Below, piece after piece: positions 23,302-32,691 of a DNA stretch of 64,000 bases. The position numbers and the translations under genes were made by a program. The first letter of the stretch is position 1. The number at the start of each line of letters is the position of its first letter. Source of the DNA: Paenibacillus glycanilyticus (GTDB lineage: Bacteria; Bacillota; Bacilli; Paenibacillales; Paenibacillaceae); contig NZ_BSSQ01000018.1 of the NCBI RefSeq assembly GCF_030161375.1, forward strand, positions 239,459 to 303,458, given 5' to 3'. The notes below the pieces were generated by a model that made no database searches, was not told the origin of the DNA, and saw only the letters and a list, made by a program, of their open reading frames with translations.

Positions 23302-25353
23302 ATGGCTAAGGAACAATGGACATTAAGTCGATCCGGTGAAGAAGATTCGCTCTCAAGCATACCGTTGTACGGCCGGGAACGGGAAGTTTCGCTATTTGCC
23401 AATACGCTGGAAGCAACGTCAAGCAGCCGGACAATCGTCAATATCCACGGTACAGGCGGGATCGGAAAAACAATGTTGCTGCGGGAGTTCCAACGTTTGG
23501 CACAACAAAGAAAACTTCCTTTCGTTATGGCAGATTGCCGCCTCTTCGCCAACACGCCTTCTGAATTCTGTCTGTTTCTGTTGCGCTCCCTTCATATGCC
23601 CATGCCGGATGGGAATCAAGCAAGCAACGAAGCTTTATTGCTCCAGCTTTGCCGGGAGGCCATTCTCAGAGCAGGCAAGCCCAACCTGATTCTAGCCATC
23701 GATACGTTCGAGGAAATCGGCGAGATGGAGCATTGGCTGCGGGATCAGTTCATGGAGCATATGCCACAAGAAGTGATTTTTGTCCTTAGCGGCCGATTCC
23801 CCCTGCATCCAGCCTGGCACGCTTCTCCCACCTGGGAACGCAAAATTTACCGCATGCCTCTCGGTGATCTCAATTACGATGATTCAAAGGCTTACTTAAA
23901 GCGATGCGGCATAGCCGAAGAGGAAGCCATCCACACGATTTGGAAAAGAACGCGCGGGCATCCGCTGTCGCTGGCTCTTCTCGCTTCCACTTCGCTCGCA
24001 TCACCGGAACCTGAAGAGCTACCGGGCGATGAAGATGCCTTATTCGGACATATTGTACATACTTGGCTGCGGGAAGTGCCTGACCCGGATATGCGGGAAT
24101 TGGTCGAATCCGCCGCCGTCGCCCGTTACTTCAATCAGGAGATGCTCAGCCGGATGTTGGGCAGAGCCGTAAGCACGGAGCAATTCCGGAAGTTGATCTC
24201 CTACTCGTTCATCCAGCGAATTGACCGCGGCTGGCTCCTTCATGAGCTGCTGAGGGAGGCCATCGCCAAAGATCTCCGCATGCGGATGCCCGACCGCTAC
24301 AACCGGATCTGGCGGCGCTGCGTTCAATATTACTCCAACAAGCTCAAGCAATCCGCGCGCAAAAAGTCGGTCTCTTGGGAAAATGCCGAGTTTCTCTATT
24401 ATATCGGGAACCAGTTTGTTCATTTCCTCATGTACAGGCAATGGGTATCCTACAGCGTGGAGCCTCTGGCGCTAGGAAACTGGGAGGAAGCGGAGCAATA
24501 TATCGAGCGGCGCAGACGAACCGCGAAGGATTCATACATCCCCTTCACCGCTCCGGACGGCACGCAAATCGAGTTCTGCTTGTCCGGACATGAGAGCATT
24601 CTCGTGCTGAGCCAGATCCGGCTGCAAGAGCTGTATGATTTGCAGCAAGGCTGCGTCAAGCTGATTCGCAGCGGAGAAGGCGAGATCTGCGGATTAATGG
24701 AGATTATTCCGATTCACGCCGGAACTATTGATTATTTAAGCGAAGCCCCCCTGTCCCGCGCGTATTTCAACGCGATAACCGGCGAGATGCGGCAAGAGCT
24801 TGCCGTGCAGCCACCGAATCATTCGGGTTATTTCGTAAAAATTCTCGACGTGTACGACTTCAGCGACTTCGTGATGATGCACGCTTCGTTATCGACGCTG
24901 ATCAGCCATATTCTCTCGACCGGCTATATCGTTGCCGCGCCAATCGGCAATCCGATCTCGCATGCGATCTGCACCAGCCTTGGGATGGAGCAAGCAACAG
25001 AAGCCGTCAATCTCGATTATGACGGCGTGACGCCCTCTCCTTATTACATCATGGATACCCGGGGCAACAAAGTGAAGCAATACGTGGACAAAATGATTGC
25101 GGCGCTTGGCGTACAAGACGATGACGAGCACGAGGAGTCCGATGACGAAGCCGGAGAAGCCGTACTTGCCCTGCTGTCCCGCCGCGAACGGGAAGTCGTA
25201 GAGCGCGTGGCGCTCGGCCGTTCGAATCTTGAGCTCGCAAGCGATCTTTGCCTTAGCGAAGTGACCGTCAAGAAACACCTAGCCAACATTTTCCGCAAGC
25301 TTGACGTCAAGAGCCGCTCCCAGCTCATACACAAAGTGTCCGGTCGCGGCTAG
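23302..25353 (+). CDS. Large ATPase-LuxR (LAL/STAND-like) transcriptional regulator
   Basis: About 683 residues. After LYGREREVSLFA comes a P-loop NTPase: Walker A GTGGIGKT (about residues 49-56) and Walker B-like LAIDTFEEIG. A helical middle follows, then a segment at about residues 410-600 that I cannot place but which ends with TGYIVAAPIGNPISHAICTSLGME, reminiscent of an acetyltransferase-like fold. The C-terminus (about 620-683) is a LuxR helix-turn-helix, SRREREVVERVALGRSNLEL followed by LCLSEVTVKKHLANIFRKL. Such proteins act as ligand- and ATP-switched activators. ATG 23302 is used; GTG 23290 overlaps the ribosome binding site. Target genes unknown. Confidence 0.85.
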   Translation: MAKEQWTLSRSGEEDSLSSIPLYGREREVSLFANTLEATSSSRTIVNIHGTGGIGKTMLLREFQRLAQQRKLPFVMADCRLFANTPSEFCLFLLRSLHMPMPDGNQASNEALLLQLCREAILRAGKPNLILAIDTFEEIGEMEHWLRDQFMEHMPQEVIFVLSGRFPLHPAWHASPTWERKIYRMPLGDLNYDDSKAYLKRCGIAEEEAIHTIWKRTRGHPLSLALLASTSLASPEPEELPGDEDALFGHIVHTWLREVPDPDMRELVESAAVARYFNQEMLSRMLGRAVSTEQFRKLISYSFIQRIDRGWLLHELLREAIAKDLRMRMPDRYNRIWRRCVQYYSNKLKQSARKKSVSWENAEFLYYIGNQFVHFLMYRQWVSYSVEPLALGNWEEAEQYIERRRRTAKDSYIPFTAPDGTQIEFCLSGHESILVLSQIRLQELYDLQQGCVKLIRSGEGEICGLMEIIPIHAGTIDYLSEAPLSRAYFNAITGEMRQELAVQPPNHSGYFVKILDVYDFSDFVMMHASLSTLISHILSTGYIVAAPIGNPISHAICTSLGMEQATEAVNLDYDGVTPSPYYIMDTRGNKVKQYVDKMIAALGVQDDDEHEESDDEAGEAVLALLSRREREVVERVALGRSNLELASDLCLSEVTVKKHLANIFRKLDVKSRSQLIHKVSGRG

Positions 25354-25371
25354 CAGCTCTATGAGGCAACT

Positions 25372-26067
25372 TTATTTAACCCAGCTGATATCTTTGATGA
25401 GGTAGAACTTTGCGTCACCCGTAGCCGGTCCCGCATAAGGATACACGATGATGCCGTCACTGCCCATTAGATCAATATCGTACTCGGACACTTTGCCCTT
25501 GGATACGGTTAAACCCGAAGCAATCACTTTCCCTTCGAGATTGGCCACCTGGAATTTGAGATCAGTTGTGCCGGATACGGCCAAATGCAATGTCTTGTAC
25601 TTGGCATTAAATTGGAAGCTCATATAATCGTTCGGACTGCTTCCTGACCATGCCGGCATGCTATAAGCTCCAGCGTATACTTTATCTCCAAAAGTCAGCT
25701 GCGACTTCTCGGCAACGTCCTGGAATTGCCATGGCTGGTATTTGGGCTTAATGGCGCTGGAGTTGAATTTCACCGAATCTCCGGCACCGATACTTATCGT
25801 TTTGGAAGCGCCGTCGTATTTGATTGGCGTTTGGAACGCATCCGATACCGCCCGCACCGGCAAATAAGTTGTGCCTTTGTAAGTAATCGGCTGAATCTCT
25901 TTGCCTTTGTCATCTACCGGCTTCCAGGGCGCGCCATTGATTTTGAACTTGATGCTTCCGTCCAGGTATGCTTGAATTTTGGTTGATGTCGTTGCGGCAA
26001 CGGCGCCAGTCGTCATCGAAACCAGAGATACCGCGCCAATCAACGTAATCCACACGAGCTTCTTCAT
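25372..26067 (-). CDS. Secreted stalk-domain (copper amine oxidase N-terminal-like) protein
   Basis: 231 residues. Signal peptide to about residue 25 (TGAVAA), then the stalk-domain pattern common in Paenibacillus: QAYLDGSIKFKINGAPWKP, ITYKGTTYLPVRAVSDAF and YDGASKTISIG. The C-terminal part (LTFGDKVYAGAYSMPAW ... LHLAVSGTTDLKFQVANLEG) resembles an NPCBM-like carbohydrate-binding domain, though only loosely. It is exported and probably binds the cell wall or polysaccharide. It converges on the LuxR-type gene with an 18-base gap and no recognisable terminator. Confidence 0.8.
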   Translation of the reverse strand: MKKLVWITLIGAVSLVSMTTGAVAATTSTKIQAYLDGSIKFKINGAPWKPVDDKGKEIQPITYKGTTYLPVRAVSDAFQTPIKYDGASKTISIGAGDSVKFNSSAIKPKYQPWQFQDVAEKSQLTFGDKVYAGAYSMPAWSGSSPNDYMSFQFNAKYKTLHLAVSGTTDLKFQVANLEGKVIASGLTVSKGKVSEYDIDLMGSDGIIVYPYAGPATGDAKFYLIKDISWVK

Positions 26068-26174
26068 TTTCGTCTCTTCACTCCCCTATTGGACTGTAAC
26101 TGGCTTTATGCTAACATCCATAGCCGCGAAGGACTATTATCCGAAAGGAGTATTTTCCATAGAGTGCCTAGGCA

Positions 26175-26210
26175 CAAAAAAAGAGGCTGACCTTATACGG
26201 GTCAGCCTCT
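26175..26210 (-). terminator. Terminator of the nucleoside operon
   Basis: AGAGGCTGACC (26182-26192) and GGTCAGCCTCT (26200-26210) arms, followed in the leftward direction by seven T. Confidence 0.88.
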
Positions 26211-26216
26211 CATCTC

Positions 26217-27167
26217 TTATATAAACACTTCAAGCAGCAAGTCGATCGCTTGGTCCGCGTCCACGTCCACGCATACTTGCACGGGACTGCCGACGGATGG
26301 CTTTCTCCGTTGATCGGCTACGGTCATGCCAACGCAATGCTTGCCTTCGCATTCCACCGACAAATGCATCGATTGCGTACGGACAACGCCCGGCTCGACC
26401 GCAATAAGCACGGTCAGCGGATCATGCATAGGCGCGCATTCGCGGAAAGCGTTCACTTCCCGATAGAAATCGAAATAATACTGCATGGAACGGTTCATGA
26501 AATCGGCGATTGGCAGGTTCTCCGGTTTGCTTAACCGCTGCAGCGAATCCAGATGGCTCTGACGAAGCATCGTCTTCATCGTTACGTCCAAACCAACAAG
26601 CGTAATAGCCATGCCCGACTGAATAACCAGATCGGCCGCTTCCGGATCCCCCCAAATATTCGCTTCCGATACTGGCGTTACATTGCCCGGCACATTAACC
26701 GCGCCGCCCATAATGTACAAATGCTTCACCTTGGAAGGAAGCGTTGGATCCTTCTGAAGAGCATGCGCGATATTGGTCAGCCTGCCCATAGCGACAATAA
26801 CAAGCTCGCCTCTAAGCTCTTCCGCCTTGCGGATAATGAAATCTGCCGCGGGTCCGTCGATTTTCTTCTGCGACGTTGCCGGAAGCTCAACATCCCCGAT
26901 GCCGTTCTCGCCATGCACATGAGTCGAGAATCCGAGCAGCTCGCGGGTAAGCGGACGGGATGCCCCTTCGCTGACGGGAACTTCATTCTCCCGGCCAGCC
27001 AGCTTCACAATGCGAAGCGTATTTTCGGTTGCTTGTTCAACGGCAATGTTGCCAAATACCGTCGTAATGCCTTCCATCTGAATCTTAGGCGATTTGAGGC
27101 CATATAGGATAGCGATAGCATCATCGATGCCCGTGTCCGCATCAATGATCATTTTTGTTTGAGTCAT
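26217..27167 (-). CDS. Nucleoside hydrolase (inosine-uridine-preferring type), copy 1
   Basis: 316 residues. The calcium-binding signature DADTGIDD (residues 9-16) and AIAILYGL follow the start, with GNIAVEQATENTLRI and the later GLDVTMKT and MHDPLTV segments of the family. It hydrolyses the N-glycosidic bond of nucleosides to ribose and base in the cytoplasm. ATG 27167 is preceded by GAGGG with 8-base spacing and overlaps the ribokinase gene by 26 bases. It is the last gene of the operon; the ribose is presumably phosphorylated by the neighbouring ribokinase. Confidence 0.92.
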   Translation of the reverse strand: MTQTKMIIDADTGIDDAIAILYGLKSPKIQMEGITTVFGNIAVEQATENTLRIVKLAGRENEVPVSEGASRPLTRELLGFSTHVHGENGIGDVELPATSQKKIDGPAADFIIRKAEELRGELVIVAMGRLTNIAHALQKDPTLPSKVKHLYIMGGAVNVPGNVTPVSEANIWGDPEAADLVIQSGMAITLVGLDVTMKTMLRQSHLDSLQRLSKPENLPIADFMNRSMQYYFDFYREVNAFRECAPMHDPLTVLIAVEPGVVRTQSMHLSVECEGKHCVGMTVADQRRKPSVGSPVQVCVDVDADQAIDLLLEVFI

Positions 27168-28110
27168 GACAACTTCCCTCGTTTTCGTGTACGGATTTAA
27201 ACAGCTCCACCTCTTGAAGCGTCGGCATGCCGTCCTGGGCGCCGAACTTGGTGACGGCTAGCGCTGATACAGCTATGCCATGCTTCACATTATCCCCAAT
27301 TTCCCGGTTTATGGCAAGCGAGCAAGCTAGACCGCCATTAAACGCGTCGCCAGCGCCAGTCGTATCCACTACATCTACGTGATGTGTCGCGGCACGGCGC
27401 AAACTTCCGCCGCGCTCTTTCCAGGCTGCTCCCCTACTGCCAAGCGTCGCAACAACAAACTCCGGCCCGCGGGCAAGCAAGGCATCCATGGCACTCTCCA
27501 GCCCGTCAGCACTCGGATCAATGCCCGTAATCGCGTGCAACTCAGATTGATTGGGCGTTATATAAGTGACTTTCTTAACAAGATCCTCCGGAATCTCGCA
27601 AGCAGGCGCAGGATTTAGAATAACCTTTACACCCGCTTTATGAGCTGCATGGACGGCTGCGGAGACAACCTCCATCGGGATTTCAAACTGGATAAGCATA
27701 ATGGCCGCTTCAGAAATAACAGGCTGCCAAGCCATCACGTCATCAGGCGTAAGCGCTCCATTAGCTCCCGGTACAACAACAATCGAATTATCTTGCTCAG
27801 CAAGCGTAATAGAGGCAATGCCAGTCGCCACCCCCGGTTTTGTCAACAGATATCTGGTGTCGACACCACTCGACTCCAATGATTCCGCCAGACTGCTGCC
27901 AAACGCATCTTCGCCGATTGCTCCAAGCATAACCGTCTCATGCCCTTGCCTTGCGCAAGCAACAGCCTGGTTGGCGCCTTTGCCTCCAGGGTGAAAATGG
28001 ACCTCTTGCCCGGATAAGGTCTCTCCTCTCTCCGGGAATCTGGAGGTCTTAACGACGATGTCCATATTCAAACTTCCCACTACGACGATTTTGCCTGCGC
28101 GGGCGCTCAT
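27142..28110 (-). CDS. rbsK: Ribokinase
   Basis: 322 residues, PfkB family. GSLNMDIV near the start, HPGGKGANQAVA substrate motif and DTTGAGDAFNGG catalytic motif (Asp of TGAGD as base) are intact. It phosphorylates ribose with ATP to ribose 5-phosphate. ATG 28110 overlaps the upstream hydrolase stop by one base in a TGATG junction and has AAGGAGG 7 bases upstream; the TTG at 28113 is not needed. Flanked by two nucleoside hydrolases, so it takes the ribose they release. Confidence 0.93.
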   Translation of the reverse strand: MSARAGKIVVVGSLNMDIVVKTSRFPERGETLSGQEVHFHPGGKGANQAVACARQGHETVMLGAIGEDAFGSSLAESLESSGVDTRYLLTKPGVATGIASITLAEQDNSIVVVPGANGALTPDDVMAWQPVISEAAIMLIQFEIPMEVVSAAVHAAHKAGVKVILNPAPACEIPEDLVKKVTYITPNQSELHAITGIDPSADGLESAMDALLARGPEFVVATLGSRGAAWKERGGSLRRAATHHVDVVDTTGAGDAFNGGLACSLAINREIGDNVKHGIAVSALAVTKFGAQDGMPTLQEVELFKSVHENEGSCHDSNKNDH

Positions 28111-29018
28111 CAAGCCCCCTCCTTAAGCAAGCGGCTCATGAGCAGCCGAACCATCCGGCTCGCGTCAACGTCCAGGCAAACTTCCACATTGGCATGATCA
28201 GCAAACGTCGCCACGGTCTGACCGGTTCTTGGACGATGGTCGTATTCGACCTGAATGTTCATTTTTTTCGTTTGGACGAGACTGCGGTCAATGAGCAAGG
28301 AAACGGTAAGCGGATCGTGCATATACGTATGCTGTTCCTTCACAAAGTCAAACCAGCGCTCCATCATGCCGGCAAGCTTCAAGTTCAAAGGATCGTTGGT
28401 GGCGACCAGGCTTTGCCGTTCCGCCTCCGTAATTTGCACCTTCATCGTCACGTCGAGACCAACCATCACGATAGGCGCACCGCTGCCGAATACGACCGAA
28501 GCCGCTTCCGGGTCGCATGCAATATTATGCTCTACGACGCGGATATCCGCTCCGTTATCGGCTAAGCGGGTTGCACCGCCCATGAGCACAATTTCTTTGA
28601 CGTTGTTTGCAATTCTCGGCTCCCGGATGAGACTGGCCGCAATATTCGTTAGCGGACCAATGGGAATAAGCGTAATCTCGCCCGGATTGTTCATGACCGT
28701 CTCAACGATGAAGTCCACCGCATGGCGGTTATCATATTCCAACTCTTCGCCTTTCGCGAGAAGCCCTTCCCCTTCGTGCCCCGCCATCCAGATTGGACGG
28801 TTACCAAGAAGCGAACGGTCTAATCCCGCCATTACCGGTATGTCCGATTGACCGGCCAGCCGAATCATCTTGCTGACCATCTTGGCACGCAGATGCGCAT
28901 CTCCATACACCGTTGTTACGCCTTCCAGCTTCAGCTCCGGGGAACGCAAGGCCAAAGCTAGCGCCATGGCATCGTCTATGTCACTTCCGATATCGGTATC
29001 AATAATTATACGATTCAT
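28110..29018 (-). CDS. Nucleoside hydrolase, copy 2
   Basis: 302 residues. DTDIGSDIDDAMALALAL at the N-terminus is the family's metal site, with GDAHLRAKMVSKMIRLAG and GLDVTMKV further on. It diverges clearly from copy 1 and may differ in base preference. The start at ATG 29018 follows GAGAGG with 8 bases spacing; the 9-codon extension to 29045 is inside the leader. It lies downstream of the second permease by about 60 bases and upstream of ribokinase. Confidence 0.92.
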   Translation of the reverse strand: MNRIIIDTDIGSDIDDAMALALALRSPELKLEGVTTVYGDAHLRAKMVSKMIRLAGQSDIPVMAGLDRSLLGNRPIWMAGHEGEGLLAKGEELEYDNRHAVDFIVETVMNNPGEITLIPIGPLTNIAASLIREPRIANNVKEIVLMGGATRLADNGADIRVVEHNIACDPEAASVVFGSGAPIVMVGLDVTMKVQITEAERQSLVATNDPLNLKLAGMMERWFDFVKEQHTYMHDPLTVSLLIDRSLVQTKKMNIQVEYDHRPRTGQTVATFADHANVEVCLDVDASRMVRLLMSRLLKEGA

Positions 29019-29078
29019 AATTCCATCCTCTCCCGGATCAGCCACTTCATCTCCATCTTGTCAGGAAGGATCCGGTTC

Positions 29079-30023
29079 TTATTTATTCTTTTCTAAGTTT
29101 TTGGCCAGCTTACGGCTCTTTACTTTCGCTTCCGTAACGGCATAGACGACAAGCCCGATAACGGTAACCACATACGGCGTCGTACCGATTAGCTCCGCCG
29201 GAATTTTCAATACTTGCAGTGCGTTAGCCAATGCATCCGCCGCCCCAAAGAGCAAGGAGGACAAGAACGTGCCAAGCGTTGTGCTTCGTCCTACGGCTTC
29301 CGCCGCAATGCCAATCCAGCCCCGTCCGGCGGTCATATCCCGCGTGAAGAGCGACAGATAACCCATCGACATGTACGCGCCGCCAAGCGCCGCGAAAAAT
29401 CCGGAGATCAGAAGCGAGATGAATTGCACCCGGTTCACGCGGACGCCAACCGATTGGGCAGCTTGCGGATTTTCCCCGACGGCGCGTATCCGCAGTCCAA
29501 GCGGCGTTTTGGCCAGCATGTAATACAAGCCAATAACGCACAGCAAGGATACGTAAGTCAATATGTTATGACCGGATAAGATTGGACCAAGCACGGGAAT
29601 ATCCTGAAGCAAGGGAATATGAACGGAAGGAAGAACACCGCTCTTCAGCGACGTCGAAGCCCCCTTGTCACCGCTCACCAGATACAAGATAAATACAGTG
29701 CCGCCTGAGGCAAACATGTTAATCGCAATACCGCCAAGAATAATATGCGTTTTGAACTTTAGCGTGAAAAATCCGAGAAGCGCGGCGATTGCAATTCCCG
29801 AAGCAATGCCGGCGAGCAGTCCGACCCATGCGCTTCCCGAATATGCGCTAACAATTACTCCTGTTAATGCCGACGTCAGCATCGTTCCTTCCATGCCAAT
29901 GTTGACGATACCCGCTTTATTCGAGATCAAAGCTCCAAGCGCCGCAAATAAAATCGGGGTCATAACCCGAAGCACGGAGAAAGCGAAGTCGGTCGAAAAC
30001 AGAATCGAAAAGAAATTATTCAC
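29079..30023 (-). CDS. Nucleoside-type ABC transporter permease (NupQ/YufQ-like)
   Basis: 314 residues, about eight to ten helices. The segment ALGALISNKAGIVNIGMEGTML is characteristic of the BmpA-associated permeases of the BPL family. It uses a GTG start at 30023 with AAGGAGG upstream and overlaps the preceding permease by 8 bases. With the NupP-like protein it forms the channel for nucleosides. Confidence 0.9.
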   Translation of the reverse strand: MNNFFSILFSTDFAFSVLRVMTPILFAALGALISNKAGIVNIGMEGTMLTSALTGVIVSAYSGSAWVGLLAGIASGIAIAALLGFFTLKFKTHIILGGIAINMFASGGTVFILYLVSGDKGASTSLKSGVLPSVHIPLLQDIPVLGPILSGHNILTYVSLLCVIGLYYMLAKTPLGLRIRAVGENPQAAQSVGVRVNRVQFISLLISGFFAALGGAYMSMGYLSLFTRDMTAGRGWIGIAAEAVGRSTTLGTFLSSLLFGAADALANALQVLKIPAELIGTTPYVVTVIGLVVYAVTEAKVKSRKLAKNLEKNK

Positions 30024-31065
30024 GGATCCCCGCCTCCTTGAGCAGCATGCGAGTTTTCCAGAACTTCAGGAACTGTTCCGCTGAAATAAGCAAAATAATG
30101 ACCGCCTGTACGATGGAGATCAGCTCTGCCGGCACGTCGGACATCCGGGCCATCTGGTCAGCGCCAATGCGGATGTAAGCCAGGAACAACGCGGCTCCGA
30201 TAACCGAGAGCGGGTTGTTTTTGGCCAGAAGCGCCACAAGCGCACCATCCAAGCCGTAACCCGGCAGTCCCGTCCATTGGAAACGGTTATACATACCGAG
30301 CACTTCAACCGAACCGCCCATACCCGCCAGGAAACCCGCAATCAGATGGACGACGATAATCACCTTTGTCGTATTGATCCCGGAGTACTCGGCAAAGGAC
30401 CGGTTCGAGCCTGTCATGCGTAGCTCGTAACCCCACTTGGTGTTGTACAAATAATAATGCACGGCCAATATAGACAAGATCGCCAGAATTAAGCCGATAT
30501 GAATGCGCGTTCCCGGCACAAGATTATTCAGCATCGCTGAGGGATGAAACTTGTAAGAAGCGTTAACGAATGCCTGCGGATCCCGAAGCTTGTAATTCAA
30601 GAAATAGAGGCCTACGCCAAACAAAATGCTATTGAACATTAAGGAAGTAACCAGCTCGTTAACGTTCCATTTGGCTTTCAGAATACCCGGTATTGCAGAC
30701 AGAAGAGCACCTGTTAAACCGCCTGCGAGAATGGCAACAATCGGATGGACATAGGCGCTAAGCGTGAAATGGACCGCTATGGAAGAGGCTACGATCCCCG
30801 CAAAATAAAACAGCCCCTCCGCGCCTAGATTGAACAGATTCGCCCGGAACAACAACGCAACGGACAGACCCGTAAACATGAGCGGAATCGCCATTTCGAC
30901 TATGTTGCCGATATGGGCAAGCGATGAGAGCGGCTCGGTCAGGAACACGCCCATTGTACGAAGCGGATCATCGCTCACTACCGCAATGATAAGCAACGTC
31001 AGCAAAAGCGATATCGCAATGACGGCAATCGTCCGTATTTTTTCAAAGTGAATGGCTTTAATCAT
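30016..31065 (-). CDS. Nucleoside-type ABC transporter permease (NupP/YufP-like)
   Basis: 349 residues, multiple helices, with GLSVALLFRANLFNLGAEGLFYFAGI, the family signature equivalent to that of its partner. ATG 31065 follows AAGGAGAGCTCTCC and overlaps the ATPase gene by 8 bases. Larger partner of the two permeases. Confidence 0.9.
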   Translation of the reverse strand: MIKAIHFEKIRTIAVIAISLLLTLLIIAVVSDDPLRTMGVFLTEPLSSLAHIGNIVEMAIPLMFTGLSVALLFRANLFNLGAEGLFYFAGIVASSIAVHFTLSAYVHPIVAILAGGLTGALLSAIPGILKAKWNVNELVTSLMFNSILFGVGLYFLNYKLRDPQAFVNASYKFHPSAMLNNLVPGTRIHIGLILAILSILAVHYYLYNTKWGYELRMTGSNRSFAEYSGINTTKVIIVVHLIAGFLAGMGGSVEVLGMYNRFQWTGLPGYGLDGALVALLAKNNPLSVIGAALFLAYIRIGADQMARMSDVPAELISIVQAVIILLISAEQFLKFWKTRMLLKEAGIRE

Positions 31066-32614
31066 GGAGAGCTCTCCTTACTTCGGCCGCGTCCTGGCGT
31101 TTGATGCCAAGCATCGCAAAGCCTAATTCTTCTTCCGTTACCTCTTTGACGTCCGGATAATACGCAACGAATTGCCCGTTGTACATAACAAGCAGGCTAT
31201 CGCTTACTTCCAGAATTTCATTCAAGTCCGCGGACAACAGCAGAATCGCGCAGCCGTCATCCCGCATCTCCAAGAGCCGCTCGTGTATGAGCCGCGCCGC
31301 GCCAATATCTACGCCCCGCGTAGGCTGCTCGGCAATAAGCAGCTTCGGCGCCGCTTCGCATTCCCGCGCAACAACAATCTTCTGCATATTGCCGCCGGAC
31401 AACATGCCAATTGGCTGCTCAGGCCCTTTGCAACGCACGTTATAACGGGCAATCTGCTCTTCCGTAAACCGGGTAATCTTCTTCTTGTTCAGGAATAAGC
31501 CGCGGTTCCATTCCTTCATGCGGTAGAACATCGCTATCAAATTATCCGAAATGCTGGCATCCTTAGCGGCTCCTTGACGCATCCGGTCTTCCGGAATGTA
31601 TGACACGCCCGTATCGCGGACTTCCTTGATCGACCGCCCGATCATGTTTTCTCCGGCGACTTCAACTGTCCCCTTAACCCCAGGCAGACTGCCCGTCAAC
31701 GCCTGTACAAGCTCTGCTTGTCCATTGCCTTCTACGCCCGCAATGCCGACAATTTCGCCTTCGCGGACCGAGAAGCTGACATGGCTTAGCAGCGGCTTGC
31801 CTTCCGGCCCCATGTAGGACAAATCTCTCGCACGGAGGACGGCAGGACCGGCTCTCCGCTCGGTTTTATCATATTTAAGCACTACGTCCCTGCCTACCAT
31901 GAGGCGGGAAATATCCCGCTCCGACATGTCCGAAGTCGTAAATACGCCCTCTGTCTTGCCGCTGCGCATAATCGTGATGCGGTCGCATATCTCTTTGACT
32001 TCCTTCAGCTTGTGGGAGATGAATACGATCGTGTGGCCTTCGCGCTTCAGCCCTTTCAGCTCCCGGAACAACTCCTCGGTCTCCTGCGGCGTCAACACGG
32101 CGGTAGGCTCATCCAATATCAATACTTTGGCCCCGCGAATAAGCACTTTCAGAATTTCAACCTTCTGCTTCATGCCGACGGACAAATTCTCGACTTTGGC
32201 ATGCGGATCAATCGCGAGATTGTATTTGGCGGATAGCTCCTCCGTCATCCGAACGGCTTCTTTATAGTTGATCGATCCGCCTTTGGTAGGCTCCATCCCC
32301 AGCACGATATTTTGAACAACCGTAAAGGAAGGAACCAGCATAAAATGCTGATGCACCATGCCAATGCCGTTATCTATCGCGTCCTGCGGCGAGCGGAACC
32401 GCATTTTGCTACCTGCCAGCAGCATTTCGCCTTCGCTTGGCTCCTCCATTCCGAAGATCATTTTCATAAGCGTGGACTTGCCCGCTCCATTCTCTCCGAC
32501 GATGGCATGAATCTCGCCTTCAACAAGCGAGAAGTTGACATTGGAATTGGCGACGACGCCATTTGGATATACTTTGGTTATATTGCGCATTTCAAGCAAT
32601 GGAGAAGATCCCAT
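31058..32614 (-). CDS. Nucleoside-type ABC transporter ATPase, two ABC domains (NupO/YufO-like)
   Basis: 518 residues with two fused ABC cassettes. The first has Walker A GENGAGKST, signature LSVGMKQKVEILKVL and LILDEPTAVLTP. The second has GVEGNGQAELVQAL in place of a canonical Walker A and LSGGNMQKIVVARE as signature, the usual asymmetric pattern of ribose/nucleoside ATPases. ATG 32614 follows AAAGGAGACGTTAACGA. It drives the two permeases and the BMP receptor. Confidence 0.93.
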   Translation of the reverse strand: MGSSPLLEMRNITKVYPNGVVANSNVNFSLVEGEIHAIVGENGAGKSTLMKMIFGMEEPSEGEMLLAGSKMRFRSPQDAIDNGIGMVHQHFMLVPSFTVVQNIVLGMEPTKGGSINYKEAVRMTEELSAKYNLAIDPHAKVENLSVGMKQKVEILKVLIRGAKVLILDEPTAVLTPQETEELFRELKGLKREGHTIVFISHKLKEVKEICDRITIMRSGKTEGVFTTSDMSERDISRLMVGRDVVLKYDKTERRAGPAVLRARDLSYMGPEGKPLLSHVSFSVREGEIVGIAGVEGNGQAELVQALTGSLPGVKGTVEVAGENMIGRSIKEVRDTGVSYIPEDRMRQGAAKDASISDNLIAMFYRMKEWNRGLFLNKKKITRFTEEQIARYNVRCKGPEQPIGMLSGGNMQKIVVARECEAAPKLLIAEQPTRGVDIGAARLIHERLLEMRDDGCAILLLSADLNEILEVSDSLLVMYNGQFVAYYPDVKEVTEEELGFAMLGIKRQDAAEVRRALHD

Positions 32615-32648
32615 TCGTTAACGTCTCCTTTCTTTTCTACCTAAGAGA

Positions 32649-32677
32649 AAGAGGATTCCGCTTGGCAGAATCCCCTT
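32649..32677 (-). terminator. Putative attenuator between receptor and ATPase genes
   Basis: Ten-base arms with one mismatch (32649-32658, 32668-32677), followed in the leftward direction by a pyrimidine-rich CTTTCTCTT rather than a clean T-run. Probably reduces expression of distal genes relative to the receptor. Confidence 0.5.
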
Positions 32678-32691
32678 CGGAAAGCTGAAAT

